From JAAYJR01 sp964611525 (GTDB taxonomy: Bacteria; Bacteroidota; Bacteroidia; Bacteroidales; Prolixibacteraceae): a stretch of DNA of 16,775 nt. Below, piece after piece: positions 8,202 through 15,222 of the stretch (position 1 is its first letter; each line of letters begins with the position of its first letter). The position numbers were made by a program, and so were the translations under genes. Location of the stretch: the NCBI GenBank assembly GCA_964611525.1, contig CAZTAL010000032.1, forward strand, positions 1 to 16,775, given 5' to 3'. The notes beneath the pieces were generated by a model. It was not told where the DNA came from, ran no database searches, and saw only the letters and a list, made by a program, of their open reading frames with translations.

Positions 8202-9281
8202 CTACAAGTACTGATACTTATTTTCAGCTTTAAGTTTATCTGTTATTTTTTTTACATCTTCCGCATTCTCCCTTTTGCAAACTAAGAATGTATTGCCGTC
8301 TTTTACAACAATAACATCCTTCAGTCCAATCAATGCAATAATCCCTTCATCAGAATAAACATACGAATTTTCTGAATCAAGGACAATAGCTTCGCCTGAT
8401 ATCGAATTTCCGTCAGTGTCTTTCTTATCAGTAAGGTATACTGATTCCCAGCTTCCGAGGTCATTCCATTCAAAGTTTCCTTCCACCATATATATATTTT
8501 TTGCATGTTCCATTATTCCATAGTCCATTGAAATATTTTCAAAAGTCCGGTAAACAGAGTCTAAAGTTTTATCGTACTCCGGAGTTCCGATTTCAGATTG
8601 TATTTTTGTTAATCCGGTATATATATTAGGAGCTATTTTTTTCACAGCCTCCAGAAATACTGTAACTTTAAAAACAAACATTCCGCTGTTCCAATAGTAT
8701 CCTCCTTTTTTAAGATATTTGTCTGCAGTTGATTCATCAGGTTTTTCGACAAACTGTTTTACTTTATACTGTTTTATTCTATTATTTGTTTCGATTTCTT
8801 TTTCCGTTTGTATATAACCGTAACCGGTCGCTGCATATGAGGGTTTTATGCCAATTGTAACGATAGATTTATATTTAACAGCTAAATTTGATGCTGCCAG
8901 CGCAGTTTCCTTAAACAGCTTATTGTTTTTTATAAGATGATCTGAGGGGGAAACCACCATTATTCCATCCGGATTCACCCTTTGTACAAACATTGCTGCC
9001 AGTCCGATACACGGCAGTGTATTTTTGCCAAACGGCTCGTAAATAAGGTTTTTCTTTGGAATTATATTTGTTTGGCTTTCAAGAATTGTAGCTTGTGATT
9101 TGCCTGATACTACATAAATGTTTTCAGGATTACTGATATTAAAAAAACGGTTTATAGTTGATTGTAATAATGATTCGTTGCCGGTGATATTCAGATACTG
9201 TTTTGGTTTGGCTGCTTTGCTCCTGGGCCAGAAACGAGTTCCTGATCCCCCGGCCATTATTATTGTATATATATTGTTCAT
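8202..9281 (-). CDS. manC: Mannose-1-phosphate guanylyltransferase (GDP-mannose pyrophosphorylase)
   Basis: This cytoplasmic enzyme makes GDP-mannose from mannose-1-phosphate and GTP. The 359-aa protein has the nucleotide-binding signature MAGGSGTRFWPRSK (9-22) with the following lysine-rich KPKQY, the SPSDH motif, FVEKPD, and YYWNSGMFVFK, then WNDLGSWES near the end. Length fits the single-domain type without the phosphomannose-isomerase extension. Its product is the substrate of the epimerase encoded at 10679-11659. It lies 255 bp downstream of the fusion gene, beyond a hairpin terminator, and has its own candidate promoter, so it may be transcribed separately. By eye it is more AT- and Lys/Asn/Ile-rich than the two genes before it, which may mean a different origin. 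Confidence 0.93.
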   Translation of the reverse strand: MNNIYTIIMAGGSGTRFWPRSKAAKPKQYLNITGNESLLQSTINRFFNISNPENIYVVSGKSQATILESQTNIIPKKNLIYEPFGKNTLPCIGLAAMFVQRVNPDGIMVVSPSDHLIKNNKLFKETALAASNLAVKYKSIVTIGIKPSYAATGYGYIQTEKEIETNNRIKQYKVKQFVEKPDESTADKYLKKGGYYWNSGMFVFKVTVFLEAVKKIAPNIYTGLTKIQSEIGTPEYDKTLDSVYRTFENISMDYGIMEHAKNIYMVEGNFEWNDLGSWESVYLTDKKDTDGNSISGEAIVLDSENSYVYSDEGIIALIGLKDVIVVKDGNTFLVCKRENAEDVKKITDKLKAENKYQYL

Positions 9282-9308
9282 ATGTTTATAATTTTAATAT
9301 CATTATTG

Positions 9309-9346
9309 AGACCGGTCTAAAAAGGCGCTTCGCGCCCTGGTTAGAC
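9309..9346 (-). terminator. Rho-independent terminator/nested hairpin between the fusion gene and manC
   Basis: On the minus strand the sequence reads GGCGC-GAA-GCGCC followed by TTTTT (stem at 9324-9336, T-tract at 9319-9323), a classic intrinsic terminator for the epimerase/fusion operon. Around it lies an outer pair of arms, GTCTAA (9315-9320) and TTAGAC (9341-9346), and overlapping that the perfect palindrome AGACCGGTCT (9309-9318). The nested design is larger than a plain terminator needs. Confidence 0.65.
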
Positions 9347-9353
9347 AAATTTA
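9346..9353 (-). promoter_or_regulatory. Candidate Bacteroidota -7 element for manC
   Basis: TAAATTTG on the minus strand matches TAnnTTTG exactly. A partial upstream element (ATTG instead of TTTG) lies 22 bases before it, slightly beyond the usual spacing. If used, the manC transcript would begin at or inside the GC hairpin at 9324-9336. Weak evidence. Confidence 0.3.
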
Positions 9354-9536
9354 TAAGATTTATTAAACTGTTTTACAATTAGTTATAAAAGGCATAAAGT
9401 ATTTATTGAATTAGAATTTTAGTTTTTATACTGAACTCATTATTGATATAATTCTGAAAAATATTTTTTATCACAGGATATAAAGATATTAATTTGAAGA
9501 TAATTGTAAAATTAATATTCATGTCTGAATAAATTG

Positions 9537-10673
9537 TTAATATTTCACCTTAACCTTTATGGTTCCTTCCACTTTTTCTTCTGACGGAAAAACTATATAT
9601 CCTCCGCCGCTGCCGGAAGTTATTGCGCCTGAATATTCCGGGAAATATTTTGTTTTCATTTCTTCCATTATCTGGTCAGGAACTGTATAAGGCAGCATTT
9701 CCCTCCAGCATAAATACGTTTCTTTCATCGCTTTCCCAAGTTTTTTTTCATTTTTTTCAAGAATAGCCTCATAACAAGATATTCCCGAATTACCCAGTCG
9801 TTTTACAATAACAGGATCAATATTTTTTTTAAGCAGCGGATTATATCCTTCGGGCCGTGGTTTCAGGGGAATAAGATGAAGGACTTTTGAAAGCCATTCG
9901 CATGTTTCGGGATCGGTTGTGTTTTCAATATTGTATGGCCAGAATTTTCCGTCATAGTCTATCCGGGTGATACCCGGCATAAGTAACCCTATTTGGTCCT
10001 GGGTACCTGATATATACTCAGAGCCGGGAGGATTTTCAGCTCCAAAGAGCAGTTGCGCATTACGTACCGGATCGCCCTCCGGTAAATTGTCGCCCCACAA
10101 TTCAATGCCGACATTACGTGAACTGGTGGCCATACCGGAGCGGTCTTTGAAATCTATAGTTGGCCATATTTGTGAAACCACTACTGATCCCGGATGTTTT
10201 TCAGAGACCCAGGGCTGGTCCATCCATCCTCCTGCCAGACAAAGGCGATAAGGAAATCTCAGTTCTTTTTTTGAAGCGGAACTTGAGCGTGCCGGCAGTC
10301 CTTCTTCAGGGATACGTTCCAGCACGATAAGCTCAACTCCATTTTCTTCGCATAACCGCTTTTTATCAGGGGTGTAACCATCTGAGTTGACTATAAAAAT
10401 ATCAGGTTTCAGCCTTTTTAAATCCGGTTCAAAGTCCAGCATTCCCGAACCCGATGCTATATGGGCCTTTTCAACATACCTGACAGCCTGTACCATATAT
10501 TTACGTTCGTCCTGGGAGAAGTAAGGGAACTTGCCTTTTAATAATCTTATATTTTCATCCGTACCGATAAATACATGTAATTTGCCATATTTTGAGGCTG
10601 TTTTCAGAAAGGCAATATGACCTGCATGGAGCAGGTCATAACATCCGCTGACCATTACTGTTTTTTCCTTCAT
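9537..10673 (-). CDS. Fused nucleotidyltransferase (HxGH type) and compact GHMP-kinase-like domain
   Basis: The 378-aa protein has an N-terminal cytidylyltransferase-fold domain (about 1-135) with HAGH at 16-19 and an RSSSAS motif at 129-134 equivalent to the family's ISSTxI. The rest resembles a GHMP sugar kinase of the fucokinase (Fkp)/HddA type: RLCLAGGWMDQP (143-154), SGMATSS (179-185), SGTQDQIGLLMPGI (222-235) and the C-terminal GSGGGY (354-359). It may phosphorylate a sugar and then couple it to a nucleotide, but neither sugar nor nucleotide is known. The domain order and type differ from HldE (PfkB kinase first) and from Fkp (large pyrophosphorylase first). Motifs 1 and 2 of the kinase are only about 30-35 residues apart, much closer than usual, so part of the GHMP N-domain seems missing. 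The epimerase gene ends 5 bp upstream, so the two are almost surely cotranscribed. Confidence 0.75.
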   Translation of the reverse strand: MKEKTVMVSGCYDLLHAGHIAFLKTASKYGKLHVFIGTDENIRLLKGKFPYFSQDERKYMVQAVRYVEKAHIASGSGMLDFEPDLKRLKPDIFIVNSDGYTPDKKRLCEENGVELIVLERIPEEGLPARSSSASKKELRFPYRLCLAGGWMDQPWVSEKHPGSVVVSQIWPTIDFKDRSGMATSSRNVGIELWGDNLPEGDPVRNAQLLFGAENPPGSEYISGTQDQIGLLMPGITRIDYDGKFWPYNIENTTDPETCEWLSKVLHLIPLKPRPEGYNPLLKKNIDPVIVKRLGNSGISCYEAILEKNEKKLGKAMKETYLCWREMLPYTVPDQIMEEMKTKYFPEYSGAITSGSGGGYIVFPSEEKVEGTIKVKVKY

Positions 10674-10678
10674 TAAGA

Positions 10679-11659
10679 CTATTTGTTATTTTTTTCTCCG
10701 ATCATCTGTTCTTTGATCCATGTGTATGTTTTTTTCATACCATCAACCAGAGGGTAGGAGGGAGCCCAATCAAGATACTGTTTAATAAGAGTATTATCGC
10801 TGTTTCTTCCGCGTACACCTTTAGGAGCATCCGGATCGTAACTCCTTTTTAACTTATATCCTGCAATATTTTCTACGATGTCAACCAGTTTGTTGATACT
10901 AACCATTTCGTCACTTCCGAGATTGATCGGCTCTTCGATATCGCTGTACATTATTTTCAGGATACCTTCGATACAATCGTCGATATACATAAAGGAACGT
11001 GTTTGTTGACCGTCGCCCCATATAATGATCTCATCCTTTCCGTACAATTCCCCCTCTATAACTTTCCTGGATATTGCAGCAGGGGCTTTTTCCCGTCCTC
11101 CTTCATAAGTACCGAACGGACCATAAACATTATGGAAACGTGCTACTCTCGTTATCAGTCCGTAATCTTCCATGAAATGACGGCACATTCTCTCGGAGAA
11201 TAATTTTTCCCATCCGTATCCGTCTTCTGCCAATGCTGGATATGCATCTGCCTCTTTCAGTCCCGGATTTTCCGTATCAGTTTGTTTTTCAGCATTATAA
11301 ACACAAGCTGAAGAAGAATAAAAATACCTGGTCACCCCCAGGTCGCGGGCAGCCAGGAGCATGTGAGTATTGATCAGTACACTTAGCATGCATTCCGCTT
11401 TGTTATTCTCTATGAAACCCATCCCCCCCATATCAGCGGCAAGGTTGTAAACTTCGTTATATCCGTTAACTGCCGTATAGCAATTATCCCTGAAGTTAAG
11501 GTCAAGAACAAGATTATCGCAATCGTCATGTACTTGGTACCATTCTGTCAGCGGTTTTTTGTCCACTGCCCTGACATCGTATCCCATGTCTTTCAACTTT
11601 TTTGCAAGGTGTCCTGCAATGAAACCACCTGCTCCTGTTACTACTGCTCTCTTTTTCAT
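10679..11659 (-). CDS. gme: GDP-mannose 3,5-epimerase
   Basis: This 326-aa short-chain dehydrogenase-fold enzyme should convert GDP-D-mannose to GDP-L-galactose (and GDP-L-gulose) in the cytoplasm. Evidence: the NAD-binding GAGGFIAGH (9-17), NLAADMGGMGFI (72-83), SSAC (116-119), YxxxK as Y148/K152, RFHNVYGPFGTYEGGREKAP (174-193), WGDGQQTRSF (214-223), and near the end SDEMVS and GVRGRNSDN. These blocks match the plant enzyme closely, and the spacing of the catalytic set is the same: C119, Y148, K152 and K191 here against C145, Y174, K178 and K217 in the Arabidopsis protein as I recall it. It is the first gene of an operon with the fusion gene, and manC, the source of its substrate, lies nearby. 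A different but related GDP-sugar epimerase is possible, but the match makes that less likely. Confidence 0.88.
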   Translation of the reverse strand: MKKRAVVTGAGGFIAGHLAKKLKDMGYDVRAVDKKPLTEWYQVHDDCDNLVLDLNFRDNCYTAVNGYNEVYNLAADMGGMGFIENNKAECMLSVLINTHMLLAARDLGVTRYFYSSSACVYNAEKQTDTENPGLKEADAYPALAEDGYGWEKLFSERMCRHFMEDYGLITRVARFHNVYGPFGTYEGGREKAPAAISRKVIEGELYGKDEIIIWGDGQQTRSFMYIDDCIEGILKIMYSDIEEPINLGSDEMVSINKLVDIVENIAGYKLKRSYDPDAPKGVRGRNSDNTLIKQYLDWAPSYPLVDGMKKTYTWIKEQMIGEKNNK

Positions 11660-11973
11660 TTGTTTATAATTTTATTTGTCTGAAAATATAAATTAATTGT
11701 CTCCGAGTATTACTCTATTCTATAATGTCTTACTTTTTTGAAGTTGTTTTCGCTCTGAATATATCTATTCATTGAATCTTAAATGAATTAAGCTTTTTAA
11801 AAATATATGTACTGCATTCACTACTTTTTGATATATATTTATTTCAGCATATTTTACTTTTCAGATAAAATTATTAATGCTTAATTTTATTAATTTTTTG
11901 TTTCCTACACAAAGATGTTCAATCTTTTTATACTATGCAAATTGCTGAATGAGTGATATTTACTGCAAAGCTT

Positions 11974-11991
11974 TCCGCAAAGCTTTGCGGA
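11974..11991. repeat. 18-bp perfect palindrome TCCGCAAAGCTTTGCGGA with adjoining direct repeat
   Basis: The palindrome stands out in very AT-rich surroundings. A second copy of its core, GCAAAGCTTT, precedes it at 11965-11974, 12 bp out of step with the core at 11977-11986. It could be an operator for a dimeric regulator or a stable RNA hairpin (7-bp stem, AGCT loop). It lacks a T-tract on either side, so it is not a standard terminator. Confidence 0.6.
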
Positions 11992-12220
11992 TGAAAATAT
12001 ATGCTGTAAAACATATTTCGGATATTATGTTTCTACGAACTAAATAATAAATAGTTGTATCCGTTTAGATTCATTTGTAAACCTCAGATGATTATAAATT
12101 TCGTACTATATGAAACGGCTGAGCATCTAAGAATCCTGCTATGAACAAAAAGAGAGCAGTAACGATTAATATCATATGTATAAATTATTAAATTTGTTTA
12201 TTCAGGAAGTGAAATTTTAT

Positions 12221-12240
12221 TTTACCATTTAACCGGTAAA
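12221..12240. promoter_or_regulatory. Candidate operator TTTACC-N8-GGTAAA upstream of the LacI gene
   Basis: Perfect 6-bp arms separated by 8 bp lie 67 bp before the regulator's ATG. The right half also contains the near-palindrome TTAACCGGTAA. Position and symmetry suit autoregulation by the LacI protein, but no other copy was found to confirm it. Confidence 0.35.
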
Positions 12241-12307
12241 AAATATAATTGGGAATTAATGTTATATTTCCCCTGAATTAGTGGGGAATTGTTTATATTT
12301 TAAATCA

Positions 12308-13330
12308 ATGGTCAGGCGACACATATCATTAAAAGATCTTGCAAAGGAACTGGGAGTTTCCATCTCAACGGTATCCAGGGCATTGAAAAATCATCCGGAT
12401 ATCAGTCCGGAGCTTACCCAAAAAATACAAAAGCTTGCTCATGAAAGAAATTATACTCCTAATCCTCTTGCCATGGGATTGTTGAGGCAGCAAACAAAAA
12501 TGATCGGAGTCATTGTCCCTGATATTGTTACCTATTTTTATTCTTCCATTATTTCAGGTATTGAGGAAATAGCCAAGGAGCATGGTTATTTTATTGTAAT
12601 TTCCTCGTCAAATGAATCATACCAAAAAGAATCTGAATCGATTGAAAATCTTCTCAGGTCCAGGGTAGAGGGCCTGATAGTCTGTCTGAGTCAGGAAACT
12701 AATGATATAAGTCATTTTGAGTTTTTGATCCAAAATGAAGTCCCTCTGGTTTTTTTCGACCGTGTTCCTGCAAATTTGCATGTACCTACTGTAACCGTTG
12801 ATGGTGTGAATGCCGTGAAGAACATAGTCAGGCATTTTTCTGAAAATGGATGCCGCAGGATTGCTTATATTTCCGGCCCCGAATACCTGAGCATTACGCG
12901 AAACCGTAAAAAAGGATTCCGTGAAGGTTTGGAGAAATGTGGACTGAATTATGATCCTTCATTGCTTGTTACGTGTAACCTCAGTGCAACTGATGCTGCC
13001 AATGCGACCATAAAATTGCTTTCACTGCCTGAGCGACCGGATGCCATTTTTGGTATAAATGATACCGTTGCTTTTGCTGCTATGAAGGAGATAAAAAATC
13101 ATGGATTGAAAATACCTGATGATATTGCCCTTGTCGGTTTTACCGATGAGTTTCACTCCACAGTTGTTGAACCCACTCTTACATCGGTTACACATCCCAC
13201 AAAGGAGATGGGTAAAGAGGCTGCGAGATTATTTTTTGAGTGCATAGAAAAAGGTAAAAATTTTAATGAGCAGGTAGTTCTGCAAACAGAGATGGTCGTG
13301 CGGGATTCTTCCGTAAAGCATCGTAGATGA
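12308..13330 (+). CDS. LacI/GalR-family transcriptional regulator
   Basis: The 340-aa protein has an N-terminal helix-turn-helix of LacI type, ISLKDLAKELGVSISTVSRAL (residues 6-26), a hinge region with NPLAMGLL, and a periplasmic-binding-protein-like effector domain starting at IGVIVPDI and running to the end. The start was set at the ATG at 12308 because LacI proteins begin just before the helix-turn-helix; the frame can be extended to a GTG at 12281, which adds an unlikely GNCLYFKS leader and would overlap an inverted repeat. The protein probably responds to a mono- or oligosaccharide from the target glycan. It is divergent from the sugar-nucleotide operon and convergent with the GH51 gene, so candidate targets lie on both sides; which genes it controls is inference. 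Confidence 0.92.
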   Translation: MVRRHISLKDLAKELGVSISTVSRALKNHPDISPELTQKIQKLAHERNYTPNPLAMGLLRQQTKMIGVIVPDIVTYFYSSIISGIEEIAKEHGYFIVISSSNESYQKESESIENLLRSRVEGLIVCLSQETNDISHFEFLIQNEVPLVFFDRVPANLHVPTVTVDGVNAVKNIVRHFSENGCRRIAYISGPEYLSITRNRKKGFREGLEKCGLNYDPSLLVTCNLSATDAANATIKLLSLPERPDAIFGINDTVAFAAMKEIKNHGLKIPDDIALVGFTDEFHSTVVEPTLTSVTHPTKEMGKEAARLFFECIEKGKNFNEQVVLQTEMVVRDSSVKHRR

Positions 13331-13439
13331 GTTTATCTATTCTTCGTATTCCGGATTAAATTTATCAGGAACAGATGATCCTGTGTCTCTTTATTTCCAT
13401 TCTGCAAGATATACGGGAAAATGCCAGAATAGCGGACGC

Positions 13440-13479
13440 TGATTTAAGCTGATTTATTATGATTATCGTTGATTATCTT
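13440..13479. repeat. Four degenerate 10-bp units starting TGATT
   Basis: TGATT recurs at 13440, 13450, 13460 and 13470 at exact 10-bp spacing. The last unit overlaps the stop codon of the GH51 gene (13473-13475). The sequence lies between convergent genes and no typical terminator was seen there; ATTCTG/CAGAAT arms at 13399-13404 and 13425-13430 are too far apart to be convincing. Confidence 0.35.
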
Positions 13480-15014
13480 AACTGGATCATTACGATTGAT
13501 TTTGAAGGAAGGTTAATATAAATCGTATTATCTACTATCTCTATATCATTAAATGTATCAATAAAAACTTCCTCTTCCTTTCCGAAGTCATTATATGAAT
13601 TTATTTTTTCTGCTGTAATTATTTCACCTTTCTCGAAGGTGGCATTATCCATTCCACGAAGCTCACAGATAACTTTTTGGGATTTATCCGGATTCAGATT
13701 GCTTAAGGTAATATGAATATTTCCTTCATCTGATTTGGATGTTGAAGCAGATATTGCCGGAATGCTTTCTTCGTTAACTGTATAAAGTTCTGTTTCAATA
13801 ACCGCGGGGAGTAAAGTGGCGTCATGATGCACTTTATACATTTTAAAAACATAAAAAGACGGTGTTTTTACTATCTCATCATCTTTTGTGAGTATCATAG
13901 CCTGAAGTACATTAATTGTTTGTGCAATATTGGCCATTTTTACACGACGGCAATATTTATTAAAGAGGTCAAGATTGACGGCAGCTACCATAGCATCACG
14001 AAGTGTATTTTGCTGATAAAGGAATCCCGGATTAGTACCGGGCTCTACATCATGCCAGTTGCCCCATTCATCCACAATCAGTCCTACCCTGTTTGCAGGA
14101 TCGTATTTTTCCATAATATTTATATGATTTTTCAGCAATTCATCCATAAAAAGTGTTTTGCTCATTGTCAGGAAGTAATCACTTTCATCAAAGTCGGTAG
14201 CTGAACCCTTATTTCCCCAATTGTGGCAAACAGTATAATAGTGCAGTGAAATACCCTGGAAACTGCGTCCGGGATTACCTTCTTTCATCAGTGTCTCCAT
14301 CCATTTATAGTCAGCACCGCTTGGTCCGCAGGCTATCCGGTAAAGCCGGTTTTCGCCGTAGTTTTTAGCAAAAGTTGAATAACGCCGCATTTCATTTGCA
14401 TAGTATTCAGGAGTCATAGTTCCGCCGCATCCCCAGTTTTCATTACCTAGTCCCCAGTATTTCACGCTCCACGGTTCTTCACGACCGTTTGTTTTACGCA
14501 AATTGGTCATCGGACTGACATTATCAGAATTAAGATATTCTACCCACTGTGACATTTCCCTGACTGTGCCGCTTCCAAGATTACCGCAGATAACCGGTTC
14601 GGTATCAAGCTGATGGCACAATTCCATGAATTCGTGGGTTCCAAAACTATTATCCTCGGTTACTCCTCCCCAATGGGTATTTATCATTGCAGGCCGGCTT
14701 TCACGGGGACCTATACCATCCATCCAATGGTATTCGTCAGCAAAACATCCTCCCGGCCAGCGAAGATTCGGCATATCAATTTCTCTTAAGGCTTCAGCAA
14801 CATCGTTTCTTATTCCGTTTGTATTCGGAATATCAGAGTCTTCACCAACCCAATACCCTCCATATATACATCTTCCCAGATGTTCTGAAAAGTGACCGTA
14901 AATATGGCGGCTGATTTTTTCCTCACCTAAGTCCGTGTTAATCACTATTCTGTTTTGAGCTGTTGAAGAGAGTGCGGCTAACAACAAAAGCGGAAATAAT
15001 TTTTTATAATTCAT
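13473..15014 (-). CDS. GH51 alpha-L-arabinofuranosidase, exported
   Basis: The protein (513 aa from the ATG at 15014) belongs to clan GH-A: RWPGGCFADEYHWMDGIG is the typical GH51 block, the acid/base is E192 in WGLGNENWG and the nucleophile E316 in VDEWGNW; a C-terminal beta-sandwich follows. These retaining enzymes release terminal alpha-L-arabinofuranose from arabinan, arabinoxylan or arabinogalactan side chains. The start at 15014 gives a standard signal peptide (MNYKKLFPLLLLAALSSTAQ); an in-frame ATG at 15047 would add 11 residues and is less likely. No lipobox Cys is present, so the product is probably periplasmic. It is transcribed alone, divergent from the second sulfatase and convergent with the regulator. 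The full set of catalytic residues is intact. Confidence 0.92.
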   Translation of the reverse strand: MNYKKLFPLLLLAALSSTAQNRIVINTDLGEEKISRHIYGHFSEHLGRCIYGGYWVGEDSDIPNTNGIRNDVAEALREIDMPNLRWPGGCFADEYHWMDGIGPRESRPAMINTHWGGVTEDNSFGTHEFMELCHQLDTEPVICGNLGSGTVREMSQWVEYLNSDNVSPMTNLRKTNGREEPWSVKYWGLGNENWGCGGTMTPEYYANEMRRYSTFAKNYGENRLYRIACGPSGADYKWMETLMKEGNPGRSFQGISLHYYTVCHNWGNKGSATDFDESDYFLTMSKTLFMDELLKNHINIMEKYDPANRVGLIVDEWGNWHDVEPGTNPGFLYQQNTLRDAMVAAVNLDLFNKYCRRVKMANIAQTINVLQAMILTKDDEIVKTPSFYVFKMYKVHHDATLLPAVIETELYTVNEESIPAISASTSKSDEGNIHITLSNLNPDKSQKVICELRGMDNATFEKGEIITAEKINSYNDFGKEEEVFIDTFNDIEIVDNTIYINLPSKSIVMIQLR

Positions 15015-15184
15015 TTGCTTATATTTTAAAAATGAATTTTTTTTCAATATACGAATTAATTTTTTTGTTACTTTAGTGTTATCGGTATTTAATGATTAAT
15101 AAAGATACACTCTGATTTTTATGATTAAGCGACGCAGATTTATATGAAATCCTTATTATAAATAAAATACTTTATCAATAAGAA

Positions 15185-15216
15185 TTTTCTTTTAGATTTT
15201 TTAAATATTAATTTTG
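15185..15216 (+). promoter_or_regulatory. Candidate promoter of the second sulfatase gene
   Basis: TAATTTTG at 15209-15216 matches the TAnnTTTG -7 element, and TTTT at 15185-15188 is one mismatch from the TTTG -33 element at 20-bp spacing. The -7 box ends only 6 bp before the ATG at 15223, so use of this promoter would give a leaderless message, or imply translation from the ATG at 15235. Confidence 0.25.
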
Positions 15217-15222
15217 AAATAA

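Larger units (their letters stand above)
11660..12307. other. Long AT-rich divergent intergenic region
   Basis: No gene was found in these 648 bp; only a 16-codon ATG frame at 12141 with no support. It should contain the promoters of the epimerase operon (minus) and of the LacI regulator (plus). Visible structures are the 18-bp palindrome at 11974-11991, the TTTACC/GGTAAA arms at 12221-12240 and the GGGAA/TTCCCC/GGGGAA set at 12251-12288. A TTTG at 12074-12077 and TAAATTTC at 12095-12102 (17-bp spacing) is a poor promoter candidate. Confidence 0.5.

Noticed and set aside
11003..11203. Plus-strand open frame opposite the epimerase gene, and similar frames opposite the GH29, GH27, sulfatase and GH51 genes
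   Set aside because: These are antisense shadows of well-supported genes and show no recognisable protein features.
12141..12191. Short ATG frame (16 codons) in the divergent intergenic region
   Set aside because: Too short, no family resemblance and no ribosome-binding signal; the similarity to the epimerase gene start is treated as a repeat instead.
12281..12307. GTG start extending the LacI protein by nine residues
   Set aside because: The extra residues are unlike LacI N-termini and the ATG at 12308 sits at the usual distance before the helix-turn-helix.
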